A DNA stretch of 64,000 nt from JBQTGK01 sp052400665. GTDB taxonomy: Bacteria; Bacteroidota; Bacteroidia; Bacteroidales; Marinifilaceae. A model generated the notes under the pieces. That model saw only the letters and a program-made list of their open reading frames with translations, was not told the DNA's origin and made no database searches. Numbering within the stretch: the stretch's first letter is position 1; each line of letters starts with the position of its first letter. Where the stretch lies: the NCBI GenBank assembly GCA_052400665.1, contig JBQTGK010000002.1. One strand, given 5' to 3'. A program made the translations under genes and the position numbers. Shown here piece after piece: positions 35,832 through 45,462 of the stretch.

Positions 35832-37025
35832 ATGTTGAAAGTTTCCGATCGAATTGAAGCAATGGAGCTATCTCCAACGCTTGCAATGTCACAAAAAAGT
35901 AGAGAAATGAAAGCTCAGGGGATCGATGTTATCAATCTGAGTGTGGGTGAACCCGATTTTAATACTCCTGATCACATTAAAAAGGCGGCGCAACAGGCAA
36001 TTAATGATAATTATTCTCATTATTCTCCTGTACCCGGTTTTGTAGAGTTACGTAAGGCTGTTGTAGGTAAGCTAAAACGTGAAAATCAGCTGGATTATAC
36101 GGTAGATCAGATTGTAGTTTCAAATGGTGCCAAACAGTCAATTGCAAATGCAATGATGAGTGTAGTAAACCAAGGCGATGAGGTTATTATTCCTTCTCCT
36201 TTTTGGGTTAGCTACAGCGAAATTGTAAAATTGGCCGAGGGAACATGTGTGTTTATTCCGGCAAGTTTAGATCAGGATTTTAAAATTACTGCCGAACAGC
36301 TGGAGAATGCAATTACTCCTAAAACCAAAGCATTCCTGTTTAGTTCGCCAAGTAACCCTACAGGTAGTTTATATTCTAAGGAAGAGCTTAGAGCTTTAGC
36401 TGATGTATTTGTAAAGTATCCGGATATTGTAATTCTGTCGGATGAGATTTATGAGCACATCAATTATGTTGGAGCCCACGAAAGTATTGCACAATTTGCC
36501 GATATAAAAGATCGTGTGGTAGTTATTAACGGTGTTTCTAAAGGTTATGCAATGACTGGATGGAGAATTGGTTATATAGCTGCTCCATTATGGATTGCTA
36601 AGGCTTGTGGTAAGCTACAGGGACAAATGACTTCAGGAGCTTCATCTATTGCTCAAATGGCATCGGTTGCCGCATTAGATGGTGACCAGTCTTCGGTAAA
36701 TGAAATGCGAGAGGCTTTTCGTAAACGTAAAGATTTAGCTTTGGCACAGATAAAAGAAGTTCCTGGCTTCGAGATTCGCGAGCCTAAAGGAGCATTTTAT
36801 TTGTTCCCACAGGTAACTCAACTGTTTGGAAAATCGAATGGTAGTGTAACAATTAATAATGCTACCGATTTAAGTTTGTATTTGTTGGAAACAGCAAATG
36901 TTGCAACGGTAACAGGAGAAGCTTTTGGTGCTCCGGAATGTTTACGTTTGTCTTATGCTACAAGCGAAGAACAAATGGCCGAAGCTATTAAAAGAATAAA
37001 AACAGCAGTAGAGAAATTGAAATAA
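35832..37025 (+). CDS. Aspartate aminotransferase (class I PLP aminotransferase)
   Basis: A 397-residue fold-type I transaminase that transfers the amino group of aspartate to 2-oxoglutarate. Motifs: LSVGEPDFNTP, YSPVPGFVELR, SPFWVSYSE (Trp stacking on PLP), SSPSNPTGSLYS (Asn), LSDEIYEHI (Asp and Tyr) and the Schiff-base Lys237 in GVSKGYAMTGWRIGY. The pattern fits the Ibeta subgroup (Thermus-type AspAT), some of which also accept prephenate. Single-gene unit with a strong terminator. Confidence 0.92.
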   Translation: MLKVSDRIEAMELSPTLAMSQKSREMKAQGIDVINLSVGEPDFNTPDHIKKAAQQAINDNYSHYSPVPGFVELRKAVVGKLKRENQLDYTVDQIVVSNGAKQSIANAMMSVVNQGDEVIIPSPFWVSYSEIVKLAEGTCVFIPASLDQDFKITAEQLENAITPKTKAFLFSSPSNPTGSLYSKEELRALADVFVKYPDIVILSDEIYEHINYVGAHESIAQFADIKDRVVVINGVSKGYAMTGWRIGYIAAPLWIAKACGKLQGQMTSGASSIAQMASVAALDGDQSSVNEMREAFRKRKDLALAQIKEVPGFEIREPKGAFYLFPQVTQLFGKSNGSVTINNATDLSLYLLETANVATVTGEAFGAPECLRLSYATSEEQMAEAIKRIKTAVEKLK

Positions 37026-37047
37026 ATTTATCTAGTACTATATAGAG

Positions 37048-37078
37048 GCCGTCATGTTTATTCATGGCGGCTTTTTTT
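37048..37078 (+). terminator. Terminator of the aspartate aminotransferase gene
   Basis: GCCGTCATG (37048-37056) pairs with CATGGCGGC (37063-37071) with one G-T pair; seven T follow. Confidence 0.87.
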
Positions 37079-37190
37079 GTTAAAAACTGTTAAGTTATTT
37101 AATTCGAATACGTGATTGGGTTTTAAGTATTGTCATATCTGTGAAAGTCAAATACAAAGACTGTAATATGGTAAGCTTAAAATTAAAATT

Positions 37191-37802
37191 ATGAAAATTG
37201 TAACGATCCTGTTTTTGGCAATGAATTTACTTTTATGTTCTGTTGTTTCTATGGCTCAGTATTCTTATCAGGAAAAAGTTCCTAAAGTATCAAAAGGCTC
37301 AGAATTTGAAGTAGGTTTTCATTATGGACCAGCATGGACATCGGGTGATGTAAAGGAATATGCTCAAAAAGGCAACTCTTTTAGTCTCGATTTAGGTATA
37401 AATAGTGGTGTTTTTTATGTAGGAACCGAGTTTACACTTACCTCGTGGAACGATTTTAAAGATGCTGCTGATGCTGAAGAATTGAATTTTGAGGAGACTA
37501 ATCTATTATGGTTGGTGCACGCCAAATTGTTTATGGGAGAGGGAAAAGTTAAACCATACCTGGGACTGGGAACCGACTTAATTAGCTTGGGCGAGAGTAT
37601 TTTTACATACGAAGAGGATGATTGCTATGATAATTATACTTGTAATGATTCTGATGAAGAATCTAATTATAATGCATGGATTGTTCCAAATTTTGGTGTT
37701 CGTTGGGAAATGGGACCAGATGTTTCTGGAAACGTGGGGTGTAGTGTGAATGCATCGGATAAGTATACTTTTTTACGTTTGCAAGTGGGGATTGTTTTTT
37801 AA
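37191..37802 (+). CDS. Secreted beta-rich protein, tandem paralogue 1
   Basis: A 203-residue protein with signal peptide (ends VSMAQ). The mature part has alternating strands, GxxxG turns and a terminal aromatic (VGIVF), as in small outer-membrane beta-barrels of the porin-like type. It shares a common framework with the next gene: EFEVGFHYG, GTEF, LLWLVHAKLFMGEGKVKPYLGLGTDLISLGE and YNAWIVP. An acidic loop with two Cys lies near 143-155. The second paralogue starts 11 bases past the stop. Function unknown. Confidence 0.75.
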   Translation: MKIVTILFLAMNLLLCSVVSMAQYSYQEKVPKVSKGSEFEVGFHYGPAWTSGDVKEYAQKGNSFSLDLGINSGVFYVGTEFTLTSWNDFKDAADAEELNFEETNLLWLVHAKLFMGEGKVKPYLGLGTDLISLGESIFTYEEDDCYDNYTCNDSDEESNYNAWIVPNFGVRWEMGPDVSGNVGCSVNASDKYTFLRLQVGIVF

Positions 37803-37812
37803 TTAGTAGCCT

Positions 37813-38451
37813 ATGAATTACAAAGGAATCATTACTGTACTCGTTATTCTGCTGCTTTCATATAGTCATTCCATAGCGCAGGTAAAATATTATCAGTATT
37901 CAAAATCAGTTAAAAAAGATAAACTTGACCTGGATTTGATAACAGAGTTTGAAATTGGTTTTCATACAGGGTGTAACTGGACAATTGGTTCTGCTAGCAA
38001 AATTGCAAGATCAGAACAAGTATATAGTTTAAATTTGGGTTGGAATAATGGACGGTTTTATGGTGGAACCGAGTTTAATTTAAAATTTTGGGATGAAGTT
38101 TTGAATAAGGATAAAGCAAATAAACTTAATTTTAATCGAAAGCAATTTTTGTGCTTATTGCATGCCAAGTGGTATGTTTGCAAAGGAAAAGTACAGCCTT
38201 TTTTAGGTGTGGGTACTGATTTTTTATCTTTAGCAGAAACAATAATTAATCCGAAAGAAGAGGAAGAAGACTATAGACAGCATGATAATGATAATTTTTT
38301 GAATTATAATGCATGGTTTGTGCCTGCATTAGGTATTAGAAGTAAGCTGCGATCAAATTTATTTGCCGACCTTACTTTTAGTTTAGATCACTCAGATCAT
38401 TACGATTCGATGCGTTTACAGCTTGGTATTTCTTATCAACCTCAGTTTTAG
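37813..38451 (+). CDS. Secreted beta-rich protein, tandem paralogue 2
   Basis: A 212-residue exported protein (signal peptide ending SIAQ) aligned along its whole length with the preceding gene: EFEIGFHTG, GGTEF, LHAKWYVCKGKVQPFLGVGTDFLSLAE and YNAWFVP. It ends LQLGISYQPQF, consistent with an outer-membrane barrel C-terminus. The pair arose by tandem duplication and is now well diverged, so duplication is not recent. Likely cotranscribed. Confidence 0.75.
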   Translation: MNYKGIITVLVILLLSYSHSIAQVKYYQYSKSVKKDKLDLDLITEFEIGFHTGCNWTIGSASKIARSEQVYSLNLGWNNGRFYGGTEFNLKFWDEVLNKDKANKLNFNRKQFLCLLHAKWYVCKGKVQPFLGVGTDFLSLAETIINPKEEEEDYRQHDNDNFLNYNAWFVPALGIRSKLRSNLFADLTFSLDHSDHYDSMRLQLGISYQPQF

Positions 38452-38455
38452 ATAT

Positions 38456-38486
38456 AAAAAAAACTCCCCCAGTTTGGAGGAGTTTT
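38456..38486. terminator. Bidirectional terminator between convergent genes
   Basis: AAAACTCC / GGAGTTTT stem with an inner CCA/TGG pairing and A/T runs on both sides, between the paralogue pair and the flavodiiron gene. Confidence 0.75.
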
Positions 38487-38508
38487 AAATATATATGAAG
38501 TAATTCTA

Positions 38509-39708
38509 TTACTTGTAAAGTTCCTTTAATCTATTTGCCATTCCTTCGGCTAAAGCGGCACATTGGTCGAAATCTTCGCTATTTGGTGCACAAAGAGCTT
38601 CCGGTGTTGCCTCAATGGTTTCCCATTTAATAGCCTCTGCAAATTTGTTTAATCGTTTAAGGCCGCCGCCTCCCCAGGATTTAGAACCAAATACACCAAG
38701 AACATGATCTTTTATGCCCATGTGTTCTAGCTCGTTAATTATGGTTTCCATTGTAGGAAAAACATTGCCATTATATGCACAGCTTCCTAAAATAACACCT
38801 CTAAATTTAAAAATATCATTAATGATATATGATGGATGAGTTTTAGATGAATCGTGAATGCGAATTTTTTTAATTCCACGTTTTACCAACTGGCGGGCGA
38901 TATTATCGGCCATTTTTTCTGTATTCCCATACATCGATGAGTAAACAATAACACAACCTTCGTCGGTTTTGTACTGGCTCCATTTGTCATATTTAGCAAT
39001 AATATCGGTAATATGACTTCTCCAAATTGGTCCGTGCGTGGCACAAATCATTTTAAGATCCAGTCCGCCTAATTTTTTTAATGCGTTTTGGGTTGGTCGG
39101 CCATATTTACCAACAATATTTGCATAGTAGCGGCTAATCTCATCTTCCAGATAAGCCATATCCAATTCATCATCAAAAATACCACCATCAAGAGTTCCAA
39201 ATGCACCAAAAGCATCTCCCGAGAACAAAATTCCATTGGTCGATTCAAATGTTACCATTGTTTCAGGCCAGTGCAACATTGGCACCATATAAAAATTTAG
39301 TTTGTGTTCGCCTAAATCAATTTGTTCGCCTTCTTTAACCTCTAAAAGGTTATTTTTAATTCCGTAGAAACGCTCCAACATTGGAAATGTTTTTTTGTTT
39401 CCAACAATTTTCATGTCTGGATAACGTTCCGAAAGAGAACGGATTGATCCGGAATGATCAGGTTCCATGTGATTTATGATTAGATAATCAGCTTTTCGGC
39501 CGTCAAGAACTTCCTCTATATTATCTAAATATTCATCCATTGTACCTTTTTCAACAGTATCAACAATGGCTATTTTTTCGTCGACAATAACATACGAATT
39601 ATAGGCAACTCCTTTGGGTAATGGCCAGTAGTTCTCAAAAAGCTGGGTTCTACGATCGTTAGTTCCTACCCAAAAAATCTTATTAGTAATGTTGTTTTTA
39701 TTGTGCAT
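38509..39708 (-). CDS. Flavodiiron protein (FprA-type O2/NO reductase)
   Basis: A 399-residue A-type flavoprotein. The beta-lactamase-like N-terminal domain keeps all expected diiron ligands: His80, Glu82 and Asp84 (HMEPDHSG), His146 (MLHWPE), Asp165 (GDAFGAFG) and His225 (THGPIWR). The C-terminal flavodoxin domain begins near 252 with SSMYGNTEKMA for FMN. Such proteins reduce O2 to water or NO to N2O in anaerobes. There is no rubredoxin domain, so an external electron donor is needed. A Crp/Fnr regulator gene lies 186 bases upstream on the same strand and is a plausible regulator. Confidence 0.95.
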   Translation of the reverse strand: MHNKNNITNKIFWVGTNDRRTQLFENYWPLPKGVAYNSYVIVDEKIAIVDTVEKGTMDEYLDNIEEVLDGRKADYLIINHMEPDHSGSIRSLSERYPDMKIVGNKKTFPMLERFYGIKNNLLEVKEGEQIDLGEHKLNFYMVPMLHWPETMVTFESTNGILFSGDAFGAFGTLDGGIFDDELDMAYLEDEISRYYANIVGKYGRPTQNALKKLGGLDLKMICATHGPIWRSHITDIIAKYDKWSQYKTDEGCVIVYSSMYGNTEKMADNIARQLVKRGIKKIRIHDSSKTHPSYIINDIFKFRGVILGSCAYNGNVFPTMETIINELEHMGIKDHVLGVFGSKSWGGGGLKRLNKFAEAIKWETIEATPEALCAPNSEDFDQCAALAEGMANRLKELYK

Positions 39709-39894
39709 TCTTTATGATTTTGAATATTTTGCATTTTCAGACTTTAAAATCTTTTTGTTGCATCAAATCCTATGAGAAACAAAAAATAGAAAAACAGAAT
39801 AAGTAATTTTATTCATTCAGTTTTTCAGCTCCCAAAATTAAGAATATTTTTCTTTCTGAATTGCCTAAGCAACATGTTCTTTAAAAAAAATGAC

Positions 39895-40566
39895 CTATTG
39901 TTGAAGAAGCCTGATAAGTTGTTGTTTGTTTATGATTTTTATATTTCTTCTGTTAATTTCAATAATGCCTTCTTGTTCTATTTCTTTTAAACTTCGGGCA
40001 AAGGAAGGGCGGGTTACACCAAAAAAATTGGCCATTTCGGCTTGTGACTTCGGAAATGTGATTTCTTTTTTATCAGGAGCTGCTAATTTTAGAATGTAGT
40101 TGGCTAGTTTTCCTTTTATGGTTTTAAAATTTAGAAACATGAGTTTGTTTGCCAAAAACTGGCTCCGATTCGAGATTGAGTTTAGATAGTTTGTTAGAAA
40201 TATTTTATTTTCCTGAAAAAGATCTACTACCGATGCTTTGCTTAATGAAAATATCTCGACATTATCGTTTGCTGTTACATTCACAGGAAATTGATTTCGT
40301 TGCCCGAATAAAAAAGCCGAGGCAATAGGATAGGGTGCCATAATATCTTCTATTTTAATGCTTTTTCCTGATGGATCGAGCATTTCTCCTTTTACACTTC
40401 CTTTTAATACAATCATCAAATTTTCACAACGATCTTCACGAAAAGCGACCATATCTCCTTTTGAGTATTTTTTAATTTGATATTGTGCTTTACTTAATAG
40501 AATTTCCAGTTCATCAGCATTTATTCCTCTGAAAACCGGCGATTGAGATAGTTGTTGATATAGCAT
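39895..40566 (-). CDS. Crp/Fnr-family transcription regulator
   Basis: A 223-residue regulator. An N-terminal cyclic-nucleotide-like beta-barrel (about 10-125), a long dimerisation helix and a C-terminal winged helix are visible; the recognition-helix region is SQAEMANFFGVTRPSFARSLKEI (key residues Thr-Arg-Pro-Ser-Arg). Only one Cys is present (about residue 47), so it cannot hold an FNR-type 4Fe-4S cluster; a heme- or ligand-sensing HcpR/DNR-like type is possible. It precedes the flavodiiron gene. A palindrome at 40627-40642 lies upstream of it, and a Crp/Fnr-type box lies at 45463-45478. Confidence 0.9.
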   Translation of the reverse strand: MLYQQLSQSPVFRGINADELEILLSKAQYQIKKYSKGDMVAFREDRCENLMIVLKGSVKGEMLDPSGKSIKIEDIMAPYPIASAFLFGQRNQFPVNVTANDNVEIFSLSKASVVDLFQENKIFLTNYLNSISNRSQFLANKLMFLNFKTIKGKLANYILKLAAPDKKEITFPKSQAEMANFFGVTRPSFARSLKEIEQEGIIEINRRNIKIINKQQLIRLLQQ

Positions 40567-40626
40567 TATTCCTGTTTTTTAATGATTCCTCAATAATAGT
40601 GGTTTCCTGTTAATCTTCAAAAATAA

Positions 40627-40642
40627 AAGATAATTTTATCTT
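40627..40642. promoter_or_regulatory. Palindrome upstream of the Crp/Fnr gene
   Basis: AAGATAA-TT-TTATCTT is a perfect inverted repeat about 60 bases before the regulator start. It may be an operator, for example for autoregulation; this is inference from position and symmetry only. Confidence 0.35.
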
Positions 40643-40670
40643 ATTTAAAGAATAGGATTTGATTCAAAGA

Positions 40671-40695
40671 AGAACATATTTTTACAATATGTTCT
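40671..40695 (-). terminator. Hairpin after the ABC permease gene
   Basis: AGAACATAT / ATATGTTCT (40671-40695), 9-bp perfect stem with a seven-base loop, downstream of the permease stop on the minus strand. The T tract is poor, so it may be a terminator or an RNA-stability hairpin. Confidence 0.5.
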
Positions 40696-40725
40696 CTTGG
40701 ATATTTTATTTACTCTTTTATTGAT

Positions 40726-41961
40726 TTATATCATTTTTAGATAATTACGTTTGAAAGCAACAATCGAAATGCTAGTTAATACAGCGCCTATTCCAAGTAA
40801 TATCAACATTTTTGGCAAGATATCAATGATTGGTAATTGTCTCCAGAAAATATCGAAGAATCCTTCCATAGCCCAATAGTTAACCGAAATAACAGCTAGT
40901 TTTTTCATAATTGCCGGCATAAAAAACAGTGGCATCATACTGCCACCAAGAGCCGAAATTATCAGTATAATTAAGGTAGATAAACTTTCAACTTGCTTGC
41001 GGCTTTTGCATACCGATGCCATGAAAATTCCAAAGCTAGAGCATGCAATAGCTGCGCAGAGTATCATTAACAGTAATGCTGGTAGATTAATGAAAATATC
41101 TAAACCTAAAACCAACCAGGAATATATAAACATAATGGTAAGTTGTAGTATCGACATAAAAAGTGTAGATAACATTTTACCAAACAGAATTTCAGACGGA
41201 TTAATCGGTGTAATTAACAGGCGACGAAATGTTCCATCTTCTTTTTCCTGAAGTAGGGTAGCTCCGCTGGCCGACACACTAAAAAGTAACATCATTATGG
41301 CTATTCCGGCAATTGCTTGCACTAAGCCTAAATTTCCATTTTTTTCTTCGCTAACCAATGCTGTCATAGGTAAGCCCGAATTGTTTTCTATTTCCGATGA
41401 TTCTTCTGAAGATTCAAAGTCACTAAATTGATTTTCTACCTTCGTTTGAATGTCGGTAATTTGAGAATCATTAAGATCTGGATTTTGTTCTTTTATCCAA
41501 TTACTTACTTTTCCTTTAATTCCTTTTTTCATGGTAATACCAAATAGGTTCGACCACAGGGCTTGTTGCAAAAGACCCATTTCAATTTCTTTGGCCTGGT
41601 CGTAGAAAAGTTCCATAGGTATTTTTTTTCCTGCATTAACCGAATCCTGAAATCCATTATATAGAACCAAAACAGCACTGTTTTTTCCTTTTCGTATTAA
41701 CTCTTCGGCTTCATTGTAGGGCCTGGCAATTAAATTCAATCCTTCCTCATTGTTCAATTTTGTATATACTTCTGCCGATAGTTGGGTATTATCCTGATCG
41801 GAAAATAATAGAGAAATGGGTCTGGATTCTTTTTTTGAGCCAATACCTCCGTACATTAATGCAAAAATAGTGATAAGAGCTATGGGAAGTAGTAGCGATA
41901 AGAAAACAGCTGTTTTATCTTTAAAATATCGCTTGATGCCTTTTAGTGCTATGGTAAACAT
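40726..41961 (-). CDS. ABC-2 type exporter permease
   Basis: A 411-residue permease: one membrane segment near 20-40, a large extracytoplasmic domain (about 45-215) and five further segments (about 218-405). This ABC-2 layout (YhgE/YbhR/NatB-like) is used for drug or lipid export. It lies 26 bases after the ATPase gene on the same strand. No membrane-fusion or TolC-type gene is adjacent. The substrate is not predictable. Confidence 0.88.
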   Translation of the reverse strand: MFTIALKGIKRYFKDKTAVFLSLLLPIALITIFALMYGGIGSKKESRPISLLFSDQDNTQLSAEVYTKLNNEEGLNLIARPYNEAEELIRKGKNSAVLVLYNGFQDSVNAGKKIPMELFYDQAKEIEMGLLQQALWSNLFGITMKKGIKGKVSNWIKEQNPDLNDSQITDIQTKVENQFSDFESSEESSEIENNSGLPMTALVSEEKNGNLGLVQAIAGIAIMMLLFSVSASGATLLQEKEDGTFRRLLITPINPSEILFGKMLSTLFMSILQLTIMFIYSWLVLGLDIFINLPALLLMILCAAIACSSFGIFMASVCKSRKQVESLSTLIILIISALGGSMMPLFFMPAIMKKLAVISVNYWAMEGFFDIFWRQLPIIDILPKMLILLGIGAVLTSISIVAFKRNYLKMI

Positions 41962-41987
41962 GAAAATAGATTTAGGAATGGATAAAA

Positions 41988-42914
41988 TTAGTCTCTTAAT
42001 GATTTTCCTGTTAATTCAAGGAATATACTTTCTAAGCTAAGACTTCGAATGTCGATTTTATCGAGAAGAATATTTGACTTAACGCACGATTGAATTAGTT
42101 CGGGCAGATCGGCATTGGCTTGCGATGTGGAAAATAGCATAGTATTTTTATGCAATTGAAGCTGAGATTTGTATTTATTCTGTATACCACTTAAATTAGA
42201 TTCTTTATTTGTGGAAAATTTAAGGTGAATTTCTTCTTTTACCGAGGATGCTTTTTTTAATTGATCGAGATTGCCTTCTGCTATAAGTTTTCCTTCGTCG
42301 ATAATACCAATTCTATCGCATAATCGTTCTGCTTCTTCCATATAATGAGTGGTGTAAATCATAGTTAAACCACGAGAATGAAGTTCCTCAATTACTTCAA
42401 AAATAAGATTTCTGCTTTGTGGGTCGATGCCTACAGTGGGCTCATCCATAAATACAATTTCAGGTTCGTGAAGAAGTGCTGCTGCAATGTTTATTCTTCG
42501 TTTCATTCCTCCCGAGTATGTTTTTATTTTGTGGTTTTTACGTTCTGTAAGTCCTAAAAAATTTAGTAACTCATCGCTCTTTTGCTTAAGTTTTTTGCCT
42601 TTTATTCCGTACATAGTGCCCCAAAAATTAAGATTTTCTTTAGCTGTTAAATCTTCGTAAAGAGCAATTTCCTGAGGAACAACACCAATTAGTTTTTTAC
42701 ATTCGGATAGATTTTGATATAGAGATTTACCATTGTACATTATCTCTCCCGAGTCGGGTTTTAAAAGAGAACTTAAGATACTGATTGTGGTGGTTTTTCC
42801 CGCTCCGTTAGGTCCTAGCATTCCATATAATTCACCTTTCGGAATGGTAAGGTTTAAATTGGATAGAGCTTTTATATTTTTGTATGATTTACTGAGGTTT
42901 TTAGCAGTTAGCAT
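41988..42914 (-). CDS. ABC transporter ATP-binding protein (drug-exporter type)
   Basis: A 308-residue ABC ATPase: Walker A GPNGAGKTT, Q-loop VPQEIALYEDLTAKENL, signature YSGGMKRR, Walker B EIVFMDEPTVGIDPQSR and H-loop TTHYMEEAERLCD. The C-terminal extension of about 85 residues is usual for CcmA/DrrA-type exporters. The ATG at 42914 is chosen because the longer frame would start with TTG at 42947 and add residues outside the domain. Forms an exporter with the 411-residue permease. Confidence 0.93.
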   Translation of the reverse strand: MLTAKNLSKSYKNIKALSNLNLTIPKGELYGMLGPNGAGKTTTISILSSLLKPDSGEIMYNGKSLYQNLSECKKLIGVVPQEIALYEDLTAKENLNFWGTMYGIKGKKLKQKSDELLNFLGLTERKNHKIKTYSGGMKRRINIAAALLHEPEIVFMDEPTVGIDPQSRNLIFEVIEELHSRGLTMIYTTHYMEEAERLCDRIGIIDEGKLIAEGNLDQLKKASSVKEEIHLKFSTNKESNLSGIQNKYKSQLQLHKNTMLFSTSQANADLPELIQSCVKSNILLDKIDIRSLSLESIFLELTGKSLRD

Positions 42915-42981
42915 AGAATTTACTTTGAATGGGTATTTGTTCTGCACAATTTACACAACTTTAAGTAAAATTGAAAGTTTG

Positions 42982-45270
42982 TTAGCGAAGAAGCGATACG
43001 TTGCCTTTTTTTAAGATCTTTCTGTTGTCTAAATAAATAACTTCTAATACATAAATGTATACGTCAATGTTTTGAAGTTCTCCTTTGTAAAATCCGTCCC
43101 AACCTTTGTTTATGCTTTTAGTTTCAAACAGTTTATGTCCCAATCGATTATATATTATTAGGTGTGCCTCCTTAAAATCTGTACCTCTAATAAATAGCTT
43201 ATCATTATGTCCATCACCATTGGGCGTAAATGCTTTTGGAAGTCCAACAAAGGGATAATCTTTTGCAAATCCGACCTCAATTGTATCTTGCGCAGAACAA
43301 TTAAATTCGTTGTTTACTTTTACCCAATATTTTCCTTCGGTATTTATTGATATTTTTTGAGATATTTCTCCTGTAGACCACGTATAAAAACATCCTGGGT
43401 TTCCTGCATCTAAAATAATTCCATCGTTGGGGTAGGATATAAAATCCTTACCAAGGTTAATTATAGGTATACTGAGCATTTTAATATCCAGGCAGTCCGA
43501 TTCAATGTTTCCGTTTGCATCTGAGACTTCGAGGCATTGTGTTCCTGATTTGGTTAAATATATTTCGGGAGTATTCTGTTTTAAATCTGCCCAGTTATAG
43601 TTAAGAGGATAAGTTGGATTTCCTTCGATTTGAACTGTAATTAAAACAGAATCTCCTTTACATATGGATTGATCTTCGCCAATAAAAACACCGAACTTTT
43701 GACCATTCTTATAATCAACGTAAATAGTATCTTTATTCGAACAACCATACTGATCTGATACCTCAACAGTAAAATTGCCACCGCTGTTAATTGTAATTTT
43801 TTGTGAATTTTCTCCATTACTCCAGGTATAATCGGCACCAGAATTTTTAGCATCAAGTACTGCTGTTTCTCCTTCCCAGAGAACAAGATCTTCGCCTAAA
43901 TCGATAATTGGGTTTGCATGATAAATTACCCGGGTACTATCGGTTTTTTCAAATCCATCTGAATCGCTTACCGTAAGTATGTAATTTCCTTCTTTCTCGA
44001 TAGGGATGCTTTCGTTTGTAGAACCATTATTCCATTTAAATGTATAGGTCTGATTAATTGATAGTTTTGGACTTAGGCTTGTTTTTTCTTCGCCACACAT
44101 GTGTAGTATGTCGGGTAGATAGAGAGTGAAAAGATCTTCCTGTGTTTTTGTTTTGAATGATTTTGTGTTGGAACATCCAAAGTCCGATGTTTTTACTACT
44201 GAATATTCTCCGGTTTTTAAAAATTGATTACTACTTTCTGTGGAACCATCGCTCCATAAATAGCTGCAGCCTTCAGAATAAATATCGATTACCGAATTGT
44301 TTTTATCTATGATGATACGATCGGCAATATTAATTTCTGGTGGTTCGTGTACTATTATATCGACATTTGTCGATATAGTCTGATTATCATTTAAATCAGT
44401 TACACTTACGGTATAATTTCCTTCTTTACTTACAATTATAGAATCACTTGTTTCATTAGTACTCCATTGATATGAATATTGTGATGGTAAATCGATTTGG
44501 GCGCGAAGAGTAATTGAATCTCCTTTGCAAATGTGTTTGGTTTCTCCCAGATCAACATTAAATTTTTTCACAATTTCAATTCCTGCAAAAATTGTATCAC
44601 TATTACAACCAAAAGCATCCGTTTCTATTAATTTTAAAATATGAGCTCCTTCTTCTTCGGGCCATTCTACAGTAAGCTCAATTCTTTGTTTATCCGATGA
44701 TTCATTGTTTTTTTTATCAAGTAATTTAGCTCCTTCGGGAAGTAAAACAGAATAAGTTGAATATTTCCCAATTAAAGCTGTATAATCTTGTTTCGATTTG
44801 CTTTTTGCTTTTGGGTAATAGTCTTCGACCTCAGGACTTGGCAGAGGTAATATTTGAATGGTTGTTGATTCGTAACCTTTGGCGATATTTATTGGAGTAA
44901 AATCTTCGAACCAGGCTTTCTTTAACTCAATGGTGTAGTTTTTAATTTTTCCACTATAGTTTTTTAAAAGCAATGAAAGATTGTATTTTGAAAGTTGTAC
45001 TGCATTTTTACTATATAAAACCATTGTAGGGCTGTTGTTAATAGAATAGCTAACAAACCATTTTTTATTTTCAGGTCCTTCAATTTGAATTCTAATTTCT
45101 TGTTCGGGAAGAGCAATGCCATTGTTTGCAGAGCAATACATTACCTGATGATTAGATTTAATCTTAACTTCTTCGGTTTGAGAGAATAGTAAATTAGGCA
45201 GTAAAATACCTATGAGAATCAAGAATATTCTCATGCGAGATTGTTTTGATATGTTTTTAACATTTATCAT
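42982..45270 (-). CDS. T9SS type-B sorted cell-surface protein with Ig/PKD-like repeats
   Basis: A 762-residue exported protein with signal peptide (hydrophobic residues 14-27, ends LLFSQ). A second ATG at 45234 places the start directly at this signal and is an alternative. The middle holds several repeats built on a TYxWSNGxxxxxIxIxxxGxYxVxVxDxxGCxxxD plan (for example near 240-300, 430-520 and 620-665), typical of SprB/PKD-like adhesins. The C-terminal 85 residues (FTPNGDGHNDKLFIRG ... VYIYVLEV) are the type-B gliding-motility C-terminal sorting domain, meaning secretion through the type IX system. Probably a surface adhesin. Confidence 0.9.
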   Translation of the reverse strand: MINVKNISKQSRMRIFLILIGILLPNLLFSQTEEVKIKSNHQVMYCSANNGIALPEQEIRIQIEGPENKKWFVSYSINNSPTMVLYSKNAVQLSKYNLSLLLKNYSGKIKNYTIELKKAWFEDFTPINIAKGYESTTIQILPLPSPEVEDYYPKAKSKSKQDYTALIGKYSTYSVLLPEGAKLLDKKNNESSDKQRIELTVEWPEEEGAHILKLIETDAFGCNSDTIFAGIEIVKKFNVDLGETKHICKGDSITLRAQIDLPSQYSYQWSTNETSDSIIVSKEGNYTVSVTDLNDNQTISTNVDIIVHEPPEINIADRIIIDKNNSVIDIYSEGCSYLWSDGSTESSNQFLKTGEYSVVKTSDFGCSNTKSFKTKTQEDLFTLYLPDILHMCGEEKTSLSPKLSINQTYTFKWNNGSTNESIPIEKEGNYILTVSDSDGFEKTDSTRVIYHANPIIDLGEDLVLWEGETAVLDAKNSGADYTWSNGENSQKITINSGGNFTVEVSDQYGCSNKDTIYVDYKNGQKFGVFIGEDQSICKGDSVLITVQIEGNPTYPLNYNWADLKQNTPEIYLTKSGTQCLEVSDANGNIESDCLDIKMLSIPIINLGKDFISYPNDGIILDAGNPGCFYTWSTGEISQKISINTEGKYWVKVNNEFNCSAQDTIEVGFAKDYPFVGLPKAFTPNGDGHNDKLFIRGTDFKEAHLIIYNRLGHKLFETKSINKGWDGFYKGELQNIDVYIYVLEVIYLDNRKILKKGNVSLLR

Positions 45271-45462
45271 TCTTAAAAAAATGATTTTGTTATTCTGTGA
45301 TTTTGTATTTTAATTCTGTTATAAATATACTTTAAAAAAAGCAAAGTGGAAATTTAATCAAGATTAATGTATAATTAGTCATAAAATAACAATCATTCGT
45401 CAATGTATATAATTACACTAAGGTGTATCTGTTACATCTGTTCTACGCAAAAAAATAAAATA
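45271..45462. other. Divergent intergenic region
   Basis: AT-rich DNA between the T9SS cargo gene and the four-gene operon. It contains GTTACAT at 45431-45437, a half-site facing the palindrome at 45463. Confidence 0.5.
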
